A stretch of 64,000 nt of DNA, taken from positions 4,888,701 through 4,952,700 of the forward strand of contig HG738140.1 of NCBI GenBank assembly GCA_000499405.2, given 5' to 3'. Numbering within the stretch: position 1 is the first letter of the stretch; each line of letters begins with the position of its first letter. Of the stretch, positions 23,001 to 35,800 are shown in pieces. Below the pieces are notes generated by a model that worked only from the letters and a program-made list of their open reading frames with translations, did not search any database and was not told where the DNA came from. Source of the DNA: Onchocerca volvulus. Its lineage: Eukaryota; Nematoda; Chromadorea; Rhabditida; Onchocercidae. A program made the position numbers and the translations under genes.

Positions 23001-26000
23001 GTTTCAATTCTTTTCGAATACAAGATATCCGATTTTTGGTTTTAATTCTTTCCGGAGACAAGTATTTCCGGTTTTTGAGTTTTAATTCCTTCCGAATACA
23101 AGATTTCCGGTTTTAGGGTCTTGAGTTGAATCGGTATGATGCCTGGGCAACACATGCTTTGGCACATTGCATGGAAATGAACGGACGTGTCGAAGAAGGT
23201 ATTCGTTTTATGGAATCAACTGAAACGGATTGGAATGTAAGCTTAAAATTGATAAAGAATTTCAGAATTTTGATTCTTATACTGTATTTTCTGCACTATT
23301 TTCTATAATCTACAGTATGCTACAATATCTTCTGTCTTACTGTATCGGCCGTAAGATACTGTACCTCATAGTATGAAAATTAAACTAATAAACAGACTGA
23401 AATAGAATAGCGGCTTTTCAAAATTATTTCATTCATTCCGGATGATATCGGTGATTTTCGGAAAAGATCTCCTCTTAACTGCGTGAATCATTCTTTAAGC
23501 AAATTTCTTCCTACAGCATTTTCCCGTGATTTTTTTGCCAGGTTTTATGTTCCACTGAACTTCAAAGGGAAATTTATTAAAAATTAGAAAGTTATATATT
23601 TTTCTGAAAATGCATTTTTTTTCTTTCTGGACAAATTTATAATTTTTTACTGAAATAATGCCATTAAAACAGTGTAAAAATGGAATAATCATATGAATAA
23701 TTATGAAATTTGCCTTTTGAAATTATAAAATTTTCGAAATATAATTTTCAAGAAAAAAATTTGGGAATTTTTAGATGTTTGAAATTTCGAATAATTTTTG
23801 GATAATTGAATGTCTTTATTGTTTTAGAAATGTTCTTTGCTTGCATGTCATAATTATTGGCATACCGCACTTTATTATATCGAACTTGAAAAATACGATG
23901 AAGCATTGTCATATTATGATAGGTATGCATTCATTAATAATTAAAAATTGCTTGGATATCGATCAGTTTGATTTTAGATCTTTGACATTTTAAATATTCT
24001 CTATGATCATTCGAAAAATATTACTTAAGAATGTTTCATAATTAGGTAATTATGAATAGTTGTGTTGGAATATTTAAAAAAAAGCGCGTGTATTATTTTA
24101 TTTAATTAACATTTAAGCAATTTTATTTAGTATTTGTAAAAAAAACAAAATTAGTAAGGAAAGGAAGTATATTTCGCTATTTTTAAATGCAACAATAAAG
24201 GTTGCAATGTAAATAAACTTATTTATTAGTCCTATATAATATCATTTAATCTCATTAAATTAGTACTTAATTGGCATCTTAATAGTCATAGTATCCATTA
24301 ATTAGCATCAAAATAATCAACTTACTTATTTGATTTCAAAAATTGCAACAGTATTGGGATAATTTTTTCCTGTGTTTTCATAATCGATAAATTTCTATCA
24401 GTGGGATATCTCGGGAGTGAATATATATTTAGAGAGATAGAAAAACGTATAAAAAGTGGCGCGATGTTGGATATTGTCGATGCATCATCAATTCTTCTTC
24501 GTTTCGAACTGGAAGATGTATCGATTGGTGATCGATGGAAAAATCTTCTACCAATAATTAAACCACATGTACATGGTATCATTTCATATTTGCATGATTA
24601 ATTTGAGAAGATTCTAAAAGTATATAAGATGAGAATTTCAGAAGATTCTAAAAAAATATAAGATGAGAATGAATGGAATTAAAAAACCTGGAAAAATATC
24701 AGAATTAATTAAATTATTAGAATTATTAGAGTTAATTAATATGCATTAATATACGTAGTTAATTGTAATAATTCCCAACTTTTCGTCTTTTTTACAATTT
24801 TTTGAAATGTCATTTCGCACTGAAATTTCATTTGTCAGCTTTTTTTTTCTCTAAATATTATTTTCTTGAATAGTTTAGAAATGGATTTTTAAACGATTAA
24901 ATGATTTGAAAACAATTTTCCCAAATTTTGAAATGGTTAAAAGTTTAAGAAAAAATGAAAAAGGTAATGAATTTGATTTATTACATTGTCAAGCAATTTA
25001 ATTTATTAAATTTCCTTTTCGAACAATTTCAGATCATATATTAGCGTTCAACGATGCACATATTCGTATGGTAATCGAAGGTTGCGATGATGATACAGTC
25101 AGGAAAATTCATTGCGATAGTGTTTCAAGTTTTATAAAGTTGGTTTTCTTTTTTTACAATCAATTAATTGTAATTAATAATTCGTTTAACTAAATTAAGA
25201 TCCAATATAGTTTAGCATCAAAATAATTATGCTGCAATTTTAGCATTCCATGATGAAAATTTCATTTAATGATAAATTTTAATTGAATTCAAAATTTTCA
25301 TTGCTATTTCAAAAAAAAAAAATGTATAATGAAATGAAAAACTTAGAATGAATTAAATTTGGAATTAAAGAACAGTATTCGTAAAATTATTAAATAATGC
25401 GAAAGCGCAAATATATTGTATATTTGGTACAGTATATATTTTTTCTTGTTCCTGTATGAATACTGTATTATTACAGTAGTAGTAGTGGTGATAATAGCGA
25501 GCGAACTCGAAATTTCGGAAAACCAATCTGTGATGCGATAACTTTTTATCATAATGGTAATTATCATGAAGCTGTCCAAACGTTATCACCGATACGACAC
25601 AATATTTATAGCATAGGCGGCAGTAATGCACAAGTAAGTTTACATTAATGTAAGATGAACATTACTGTAGGATTTACCGTATACACATATACATAGAACT
25701 TATATCAAAATGCGCATAACACATATAATTATATATTTTGTGCAAGAATAATAGTGCACCAAATCTATAACTTATACAAAATTATATTATATAAATTATA
25801 CAGAAGTTTTTCTAATATATACCGTAATGTTGGCACATTGTACAAATGGCAATATTGTGCGATTTATACTGTATTAAATATATATTTAATATAGCTTATA
25901 ATATCTAAGCTGTAATTATTCTTGGTAAATTTATATCAATATTTATTTTCCAATTGACACTAACTGATATATTTTTATGGCACGAAATTATATGTGAATA

Positions 26001-26978
26001 AACGCTGATGGTTTTGGCATTTTGGATTACTGTAGCACCTCAAAATTTTAATATTTTTAAATTAAAAGAAAAAAGAAAACGAACACATCAATTTTTATTC
26101 TAAACATAAATAATTCAGTATGTCATAGGAATATCGAAGATAGTTGACGTAAAGACAACTTAAAAACATTTTGTTTTAAAACATTCTTCATTTCATAATT
26201 TATATTCACGATATTCACATAGAATTTGATATACTAGCTATTAACTCTACTTAATGATCTAGATCAGATCGGATCATATTTTACTGATCCATTAAATAAT
26301 TGAGTAAAATAATCGGTATCAATTCGTATGTTTCAGCGTGACATTTTTACACAAATACTTATTCATAGTACTTTGTCTTCAACGGAAATAGATGATCATA
26401 AACTTGGAAAGTAAGTAAATTTTCAAAAATTGCTTAATCCATGATCAGAATCGATATTTGCTCAGTCGATACAGTACATGGTATCAGTTAATATTTTTGT
26501 TAGTGGCAACTTGATTAAATGCTGAATAAGAGCCTAATAGATTAGTTGGTGGATCATTTTACCAAACTTACCTTTTTTTTTTTGGTAAATTATCATATCA
26601 GTGAATGGTAAAAAAATGCCAAAAGTTACTCTTATAAATTATGTATCTGTATTTTGAAATGGAAGTTAGGAACAAGAATGATAATTTTTTTGTTTTATAA
26701 TTAAATTTCCAAAAAAGTTGACATTTTTTTTTCTTATCCTAGAATATTCTATATGCATTTATGAAATGTTTAAATTTGATTTCATAAAGAAATGAAGTGT
26801 AAATAGATTTTAAAAATTTTTATAAAATAAAACTGTAAAAAATTTTTTGAAATAATAATAAAAAAAAAATTTTGGAATTTTTTTTAGGATGATTTTGAAA
26901 GAACGAAACATGATGAAGAAGAATTCAGCTTTAAGTCAAAGGTTATTAAATAAATATGACAAGTTGAAAAGAAATTAG
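20027..26978 (+). CDS. TTC38: Tetratricopeptide repeat protein 38 (TTC38) homologue
   Basis: A cytosolic TPR-containing protein whose biochemical role is not established. Twelve exons: 20027-20065, 20555-20714, 21065-21233, 21743-21916, 22651-22726, 23117-23236, 23828-23922, 24433-24575, 25033-25138, 25477-25633, 26337-26410 and 26888-26978. All introns are GT-AG, every junction agrees in phase, and the product is 467 residues, about the usual length for the family. Diagnostic blocks are WATHALAHCMEMNGR (exon 6), ACHNYWHTALYYIELEKYDE (exon 7), SGAMLDIVDASS (about residue 286), DHILAFNDAH across the exon 8-9 junction (residue 326), and LSPIRHNIYSIGGSNAQRD (about 400-415). TPR-like helix pairs lie around GMYAFGLEECEQYDEAEKYA and the HTALYYIELEKYDEAL stretch. 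The start is preceded by an acceptor AG at 20022-20023. Identity is certain. Confidence 0.96.
20470..20775 (+). promoter_or_regulatory. Cluster of TGACGT (CRE-like) motifs around TTC38 exon 2
   Basis: TGACGT occurs at 20484, 20525, 20740, 20758 and 20770, and as ACGTCA at 20626 inside exon 2. The first two lie in a 41-base direct repeat of AACGTGTAAATTTTTGACGT in intron 1; the last three are in intron 2. TGACGT is the core half-site of CREB/ATF-type bZIP factors. The clustering is seen; the regulatory role is inferred. Confidence 0.45.
21325..21470 (+). repeat. Diverged tandem duplication in TTC38 intron 3
   Basis: Two units of about 75 bases share ATTATTA, AATTNTTAATTAT, TTTTAATAAATCCATT and AATGTTT, followed by AGAATGA. 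They are intronic and non-coding. Confidence 0.65.
22960..23116 (+). repeat. 39-base tandem repeat, four copies, ending at a TTC38 splice acceptor
   Basis: Four units of close to GAGTTTTAATTCTTTCCGAA followed by TACAAGATTTCCGGTTTTT fill the end of intron 5. The last unit ends TTTTAG instead of TTTTT, and that AG (23115-23116) is the acceptor of exon 6. The pyrimidine tract of the acceptor is therefore part of the repeat. Confidence 0.85.
25461..25478 (+). other. Small perfect hairpin spanning the acceptor of TTC38 exon 10
   Basis: TACTGTA (25461-25467) and TACAGTA (25472-25478) form an inverted repeat with loop TTAT. The acceptor AG of exon 10 (25475-25476) lies inside the right arm. Confidence 0.6.
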
Positions 26979-27779
26979 AAACAAGAATGATGTTTCGTTA
27001 TTAAATTTTTTTTTTTTTTTTTTTTGCTTATTATTAATCCAATTCATAGAATTATTTTGCATTTTCTCGTGTTCACTCTGTATTACTACTATCGTAATGA
27101 ATTTAATTATCAAAAAAGTTATTTCTAGAAATTATATTTCTATTAAAGTATATTTGATTCAAAAACAAATGAATTTAATTTCTCATTCTGGTGCTTTTTT
27201 TTTTTTTTTTTTTTAAATTGATTTATTCAATTGCAATATTGCAATGTAATTAAAGTTCAATTAATCAGGTAGGTAAACAAGGATTGATCAATTTACTATA
27301 TAAATTTATCACACATTTTGTTGTAATACGCAAATAAGATTAAATAAATTTCTTTTTTCCAGCAGTTCAATTTATCACAATGAAGAATAGCACAGCACTG
27401 ATAATATCATTCACCAATGATATAAACTGATAAATCAACGAATGGTTCAGATCATTACCAATATTTGTTTTTCTTTTTTCGCAAAGAAAAAAAAAATATT
27501 ACAACAAATTTTTTTCGTCGTTCAAATTTAATTTTCGTTCAATGAGAAATCAAAGATTGTTAAACTAAAAATTAAATTTCGTAGAATAGTTTTTTGGCTT
27601 TTTGTTTAAATTCAAATTATTACAATAATATGAATTATCACGAATGAACAGAATCATTGCGATACATCAATTTAATGAAATTCATCTTTAATGATCATTT
27701 TCAAGTATATAGATTACAGTAGTACAGTCATCTTTCATGAGGATGAAAAATATAGCTTAATAGTTGATAAAAATGATTT

Positions 27780-28046
27780 ATGAATGGAATAAATACTGTA
27801 TCTAGTACTGTATCAACTACTGTATCAACTGTATTTTTACTCTGTTCATTAATCATTTTGTTTAATGTCAGGATTCACTTTTTACCTTTGATGTTAGATC
27901 CGACACTTGATTTTATCAATCGATATTCAATTTCTAAGAAACTTTTTGTGCTCGGTATTGTATTATCTGCTATTAACATCTACCATATCGTACATAAAAT
28001 GATAAGAATGATAAGATATTTAAAAAATTCGGAATTTAATGGATAA
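27780..28046 (+). CDS. Candidate small two-segment membrane protein, unproven
   Basis: A single open frame of 88 codons with an ATG start. It opens with a Ser/Thr/Val stretch made by a TACTGTATC repeat, then has one hydrophobic segment (FLLCSLIILFNVRI), a loop with LMLDPTLDFINRYS, and a second one (KKLFVLGIVLSAINIY), ending in a basic tail. The loop looks more protein-like than neighbouring chance frames. There is no homologue I recognise, no clear acceptor before the ATG, and hydrophobic frames are common by chance in DNA this AT-rich. Confidence 0.22.
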   Translation: MNGINTVSSTVSTTVSTVFLLCSLIILFNVRIHFLPLMLDPTLDFINRYSISKKLFVLGIVLSAINIYHIVHKMIRMIRYLKNSEFNG

Positions 28047-29179
28047 AAGCAGTAATAAAACAATAAAAAATAACAAATAATTCAAACGAAAACAAATAAA
28101 CGAATTATTGAAAAAAAAAAAACTTCCGCGTTTACAATTAATAATGAAATTTTTGACGATTTTGAAGCCAAATATATTCATACAATTCAAAAAATTCTAC
28201 TTTAAAAGTTCATTTTTGTAAATATTTATAATCGATTTAAAAAAAATAAATAAAAACGAAAATACATGAAAAATCAAAATTCATTCTGTACAAATGACTA
28301 GAAGATATCAGCAATTGATGAGAAATATTCAATGATACGTATGTAAATGTAATGTATAAATTGATAAAATAGTTGAAATATTAAAATCAAATATGAAATG
28401 AAAAAATCGAATGAATAACTTTAAATGACCGAATATTTTAATTCATTAAAATAATGTCCAATATTTCCAAATGAAGTATTTCATATGTATTTGAACTGGA
28501 CAAAATTTTAAGTTGAATTTGTATTCAAATTAAATGAAATTATTCATCTTTCAATAATCCTCGAGCAATTTTATTTCATTTTAAAGAAAATCATGAAGTA
28601 GCGAAAAAAAAAACTTTAAAATTTTCAGAAAGTACTATACAACTTCAGACAATAAAAAAAGCAAAAAACAGTCAGATTGTAAAAAAGAAAATTTTTTTTT
28701 AGAAAAAATGATAGAAAGAGTAAAATTAATCAAATTTTTTTTTTAAAGTACAAAAATATTAGTGAAAAAAGTTTCAAAAGTAAAAAGCATAAAAACAAGA
28801 AAATATGAAAAGATATTTGTTGTGATAATTTAAACTTAAATTCTTACAATTTAACTAAAGTTTTAGATATTCTTTCAAAAGAATTTTGGAGGATATTAGC
28901 AACAGTTTGGAAAAATTCGTCAAAAAAATCAAAATGAATAATTGGTGCTTGAAATGTAATTATATGATTTTGAATTTTAATTGCACGATTTTGATTACAA
29001 AATGAGGCAAATAAATGAATCGAATAGCAAAATGATAATATATCATTTTAATCACTCTCGAATAACTTTTTCCATGAAATGTTTGACAAGTAGAATATGA
29101 TAAAAATGATAAAAACATAATTTGTTATTAAATATCCTTTTTTTTAATTTTTGAAAATATTATAATTTCCCTGCAGTAT

Positions 29180-29245
29180 AATATCACGATTTTTCTTTAA
29201 TTCATCCAGTAATAATTATAAGAATTAAAGAAAAATCGTGATATT
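29180..29245. ncRNA. Perfect 24-bp inverted repeat, hairpin of unknown type
   Basis: The arms 29180-29203 and 29222-29245 are exact reverse complements (right arm GAATTAAAGAAAAATCGTGA and four more bases) around an 18-base loop. If transcribed it would give a hairpin of about 66 nucleotides, the size of a microRNA precursor. The perfect pairing also fits a small palindromic mobile-element remnant. No flanking target-site duplication was noticed, and no known microRNA seed was recognised. Confidence 0.35.
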
Positions 29246-29847
29246 CAATATCTAAAAACCGTGATATTTAAATTAGTAATTTATAGATTGATATGTTTTT
29301 CAAATAAATTCAAACTATTATTTTCAATCCATTTTTTCTCTTCTTTTTCCAAATTTGAATTTTTAACATTTACGAACTATTTATAATTGTTGATGTTCAT
29401 TTTAATTTACAACATTCATTTTTTATAAGATAAATCAATTTTCTTTAAACTAAAATCCACTTTTCTTGTTTTTTTTGTTTTTGTTTTTGTTTTTTTTTTT
29501 TTTCAAACATATTACAAAAAATATTTTCAGATCCATATTTAATTACAAGTTGAGATTCTAACATCCACTAATTAATTCGGCGCAATTGAAACATCATTGT
29601 GATCGATATAAAACGATAAATAGAATTACAAGATATATATGTGATTTGAATAAGCTTTTTTCTTTTTTTTTTTTTTTTTTTTGAAACTATCAATTTATTT
29701 TGGCATGAATTTCAAATTTCGCAAATATTTTCTGGAAATAAGCAAAAAAAAACTCTGAAAAATTTCGCAAATGTCATCAGTTTTAAATTTTTTCAAACTT
29801 TTAAAATAATTGATAATTCCTTAATAATATGATGACACCAATCACAA

Positions 29848-32800
29848 TTATATCCTGGTATTATTAACATTACCTAGAAGACTTCGAATCTGATCTTGTT
29901 CCTTTTGCATTTCTATTGATCTGAAAAATACATCAAATTTTAGTGGAATTAGTAAATGTAAGACTGAAGTAGATAATTCCAAGTCCAAACTCTACTATTC
30001 TTTTAATGTTGTACAAAATTTCAAAAATTCGAAATCCCAATTTTAAAATTTGATCTATCGATAGTCTTATTATATTTTAGATATTTGATATGAAATTGCG
30101 AAGGTTAAAATCTTAATTTTAAAACTTGATGTGCCGAGATATTCTAATTGATATTCGATTTATTCCATTTTTGCAAAGTAATGATTATATGTAAGAATAT
30201 TTGATCAGAAATAGATCTTAAAACAAATTCAAGACATTACTGGAAATCTCATTCCGTTCATAATACATATTGGTTTTTATTTCATTATGCATTTTTATTC
30301 TCATTTCAATTTGATCAATTAAAATTCTCAAAAATCAATAAACGTCATTAATTAATAAATTATCAAACTCATTAGGTTAGAAATTATTTCAACTGTTATA
30401 TTTTGTCTAAACCAAAATTATCTTTCTTATCTGAACAAATTTTTTTTTTATTTATTAGATCATCTTATCACATCAATTATCTCATCCAATTTGATAGTTT
30501 ATTTTAGAATTTGTTTATGCGGAAGGTTTCAGGAAAATTTCCACAAAAACTGAAATTACTTCATATCTTTCCGCTTTATACTTATTTTTGTTGTTTTTTT
30601 TTTTGGGAAATAATTTCGATCCTTTTGTTTTTTTGATTAAAATTAAATTATTCAAATAATTTACTCCTCTCGTTACCGTACGGTATTGCATAGCTAACCT
30701 GTATGATGGAGGTGGAGTACCAAGCCAATAATTTCTATTATAAGGTGGTTGTTCAGGTGGGTGTACTGTAGTATTACGATAAGGAATGCATGTTTCATAA
30801 ACTGTTGAAATTAGTGGTCGATGATGTTCCGAACTCTGCAATCGTACAATATTGTTATAGTATTGCATTGTTATTAGATAAATTAATTGGAATAAAATTA
30901 GAAGTGATAAGATAAATTTAGCCTAGTTTTTAAAAATTGAAAAATTTTAACATCCCTGTAAAAATAATCTTTAATTTTACGAAAAAATTCGGAATTTTAT
31001 CCCTTATCTTTCGATGCTAATTATATATATGTTCAGTTAATGATTTGCAAAACGAATGCTTAAAGTAGTAAATTTTGAAATGGTCAGTTGGCTTTAAAAC
31101 AGTTGTTGTTAAGTGTTAAATTCTGATCTTATCAATTGCTCGATTTCATCGAATATTTATGAGTTACGAGGACTTTTAGAGGTAAATGAAGACTTGTTTG
31201 TATAGGCTTATTTAGCTATTGATAAAAGGCCTGTTGTGTTAGGCTTGTTTAGTTATTGGCCAAAGAAATTGAAAAGAGAGAAGCCAAAATTATTGATATT
31301 TTGCCTTAGGCTCTAGGCTGTTTGAGTAAAGAGCAAAATACCATCCAGCTATGCTTAGCATGATGAAAAGCACTAAGCCTAATCGATTTTTCCTCTAACA
31401 ACTAGAAAAATATTTATGGCCAAGTGTAGAAATAATAACTTGTGCTAGTTTTATTCATTGAAATAACAAATATAATTATTTTGAAATTTAGCCAACAACT
31501 ATGAATTATATGAACAATTAAAAATGAAAAAAAATTATCATTTAAGAAGTTACGGTAGTTTGAAATTTCAAATCACAAATCAGTAAATCTAGAAAAAATT
31601 GAAGAATTTTAATCGTTTCATTGTCAACTTTATTTTTCGTCATGTATCAAAAATTTTTGATCATAATTTCGACAAACTCAATAAATAAAATATTTTAGTC
31701 TTCAGTACTGAATACTTCGAAGAAATTTATTTAAAACAGAACTTGATTCTTTCTTCTAATTATTAAAAACAAATAACCGAGAAATAAACCTTCAAAAGGT
31801 TATCATGTCGTGCTTCATGAGCTTGAACAAGTTCTAAGCAACGATTTAGCGCATTCTGATCCAATGGTGCATCCAAGTTATTTTTTTTGCGATTTGATAA
31901 AAATGGTCCAAAACAATCGCAAAAACCACATCGCATTATCTGCAAAAGGGAATGCAAAAAAATTTCTTCTTGCTTGGATATTTTTGTGCAAAAAAGAGCA
32001 AGGAGTAAATCTTTGTATCGAATACTGTAGCTTGAATTTATTTCATATGAAGTTAATTTTATGGAATCTTTTAGATTCGCTGTTTGTCAGGAAAACGACA
32101 AAACGTTGAATCGGGAAAATTGCGAAAAGTTTTAATGCTAAGTTTTCGGGATTTTTTTCCGGAATAAATTGAGTTTAAATTTAAAATGTCATAAAGTAGG
32201 AATATATTAAATGGAATTATTAATGCAAAAAAAAAAACGATCGTTCAAAAATTTTTATGATTAGAGGAAATGTTAGATCAGAGAACAAATTACATCAAAT
32301 TACTATTCTTGATTAGTTCTTCTGAAGGCAACGAAGCCAATGAATGCTTCATTTGCAAATTGTATCTTATCAATCAGAATTTATAAAGTCATATCGCAAA
32401 AATTAGATTTTAGTTACGATTTTTTATCAATAATGAAAGTCTTCAAACAAGAAATCAAAAATCGAAAAAAGTTGCATCAATTTTTACATCAAAAAACTAA
32501 TAAAAAACTTACCTATTAGCTAGCTTTACATACTTATATGTATAGATTTGAAAATTCTTTCACTAAAAGAAAAAATTCTTAAATTCAAAATTTAATTTCC
32601 ATTTTTTTTTTTTTTAAGTTAACCTGATAGAAATCATTAAAAAATTTCGGAAAAATGACAGAGTTTTGGAGATGAATTATAATCTGATAGTAGCGAGGGG
32701 AATTTGAACATAAAGAAAAATTTCCCTATTTGCTAGATGCTTGTATTAAAAAAAAATATCTTCAAATTTAAAATTCAAGTTTTCTTTTTTAAAATTAATT

Positions 32801-35800
32801 TTATGATAATAATTACAAATTTTGAAACAAAACATTGTTTAAATCGAGTTCAACAAAGGAAAAGTTTTGAAGATGAAGAAGAAAAGGAAGGAGCAGTTAG
32901 CAGGTGTTCTAGGATTTATCATTTCGATAAGGATTTTCAGAGGGAAATGAAATTCCAATCAACCTTGCGTTGGTGGTGATTGTCGAGATTGTGTATTTCG
33001 TGTAACATTGGCAAGAAATTGTTGGATTTTAAAGGCAAATATGCTTCAAAACTAAGCTTTAAGCATCAATTATCAAAGTGTGTAACCGCCTACTTTTTAG
33101 AAAACTGAATTACACATTCAGAAATACATTTCAAATAACTTTACGTATGTTTTTACGTGAAAACGTCAATTCAAATTCCACCCTAAAATACAACTCCAAA
33201 TTATATTTGTAATTAATATCATATTTATATCGTAATAGCTAATATAACTTATATTAATATAGTTTTCTTCCTGTATATAATATAAAATATTATATTGATG
33301 GTTAATTATATTATTCATATCGCAATTGTTTTTTTCAAACATATAATATAGTAATATTATATCTGTATTTAAATATCAATATATTAGTATTTAAAATGAA
33401 CAGTATATTCTATAATCAAAAATAAGCAGAATAAAAACTCCTAAATTAAGTAAAATTTTAGAAAAATTAACAAAATAACAAAAAAAAGTATGAAATACAA
33501 AATGAACTGAATGTCGTAAATATAAATTCGAAATTTTATAATTAAGCCACAAAAGTTTAGATCTAAAAATTAGACAACAAACAAAACATAAAAACAAATT
33601 GATCATAATATTTCAAATTTCAATTGAAATTTACTATATATATATTTTCCATGCATTTATATTATAGATAAAAGTCAATTTAAATTTTATATTTATATAA
33701 CTCTATGTTTAAATAAAATATAAAATATTAGCACAACATACATGAGTGTATACTAGAAGAGACGACTAACTTTGAATTACGAAAGATGAGGAAGTAAAAT
33801 CGATTTTCAAAATAGCTTTTATTCGTAAAATTCAGGCTGTAAAGAGAAACAGAAGGATGAAAACAGCTGGCAGGAAGCTCTAATCTTCCTAGCTAAACTT
33901 CATCCTTTATATATATATGTAAACTTTTCGAGCCAAAAACTTCATAAAATGGAGTTTAAAAAAAAGAGAAAAAAATAAGAAATAATATTTTAGCATTATT
34001 TTTAAAATTTTTTTTATTCCCAAAAGTGATGTTCGGATCGCCCGGGAATAATCCTTTCCATTTATTTTTGTTCCCTTTTGGATTGAATTTCGCAAACAGC
34101 TTGATGAGTTATCTAATTTTATGAATTCTTTTACATTTTTCATCAAATGATACGATTTAAGTTTAACAAAATGACAGATTCTTTCATTTAAGTTAATTTA
34201 TAATTTATGCATATGTAATTATAATACAATCAAAAAGATGTAAAAGAAATTAGATATCATATTGTCTATAATGCTTTAAAATCATTAATTGAAATTACTT
34301 TCAATTAATCAAACTTTCTGAGAGCATTGATCAATCGGAAATGATCAAAACGCTTATTTTTGATCTTTTTTTTTTTTGTTAATGATGGAATGGATAAAAT
34401 CAAAGATTACTTACCGTAATGAAAAGAATACTAAATATGAGAAATAGTAGAAATGATGAAATTGTGCTGAAAAAGCTACGTTTCGTATTTTCCACGTTTT
34501 TTGACGCGTCCAATTCGCATGATATACCAGTATAATGTACCGGACATCTACAAAATTTCGAATAAAATTTAATTTGAAGAATTTTTGATTCAAATTTAAT
34601 TTAATCGAATAAAATTTAACTTGTTATTCATAAAATAAAGCATATTTTTGATTTTTTTGAGACGTAGTTTATGGGTAAGTAAAATCAATAAAAGGCTCAG
34701 AAATAATAGAAAAACCGGGAAATTCTGGATCAAGTTAAGAAGACAGAAATTTTCAATTTTAAATTTTGTTCAAGTAGTAATAGAAAATCGATTATATCAG
34801 TAATTTAATTTTTAGGCTAAATTTTGCTTTTTAACTCAGAAGATCTCAAAATTGATCCTTAATTTTTCTCGGTATTTCTACTATTTCTTACTTTTTTTAT
34901 GATTTAACTGATTAATATTCGAATCCATTATTAGAAATTTATATCAAATTCTTTTTTTTTCTTAATTCATATGACAAACCAACATGATATTATCAACAGG
35001 ATAGATAAGTTTCATTAAAATTAATGAGTGAAAAAAAAATGATAAAATTTAATAAATGATGCAAAAGAGCAAGAAATATAAAATATTTTAATTGATAGTA
35101 AAATAAGCATTTTATGTCCTATTTTTTAGTTTAATAAGTAATTCTATTTGAAAAAAAAATAATATTTCGAGAATGGTAGTAATGATATATGACATCATAG
35201 TAGTTTGATGAGGAAAATGATCAATTCGACTTTCGAATGTAATTTTTTTTTCGCCCAAAAACTAAAATGACAACGAAAATCCCTCATCTAACAAATAAAT
35301 AAATAAATATTTCATAAATATAAAACCATTAAAATAAACATAAACAGAAAATATAAACAAAAAACAATAAAAAAGCATAAACATAACCATAAATATTAAA
35401 AGAGCCATATAAACAAATAATATCTTATAATTACAAAAGGTGAAGCTTAGAAATAAAAAAAAACATAATAATAATACTTGCAATTTTTAAAAAATATTTT
35501 TTGTATTTTTAAAAAATATATTTAATTAAAATTTGAAATAAAAATGTTCAACTATAAGTAAATAATATCTCATAATAACAAAAACTAAAGCTTGAAAAAA
35601 ATACTAATATATGTCATTTTTTTTTTTCACTTTGTAATTTTTAAAAATATCTCGAAAAAAAATTTTTTTGAAAAAAAGATTTTTCAAAAAATAATAATTT
35701 TAATCAGTGAATTAAAAAATTCACGCTAAGATATCATTATAAAATACATATATTATTATTATTATTAGCTTTTTATCAGACTTCAATCCTACCTTTCAAA

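Larger units (their letters stand above)
26979..29847. other. Spacer between the convergent TTC38 and EGF-like genes
   Basis: AT-rich with T runs at about 27006-27025 and 27197-27214. It contains one candidate small membrane-protein frame and one perfect hairpin, both listed separately. Nothing else coding is supported. Confidence 0.5.

Noticed and set aside
31204..31385. Several TTAGGC/TAGGCT words suggesting an interstitial telomere array
   Set aside because: The hexamers are single and scattered, not in tandem; two sit in a small diverged duplication instead.
32737..32979. Plus-strand frame with an acidic segment inside the EGF-like gene intron
   Set aside because: Only about 55 codons are outside A/T-rich sequence; no splice sites or homologue. 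Mentioned in the intron entry only.
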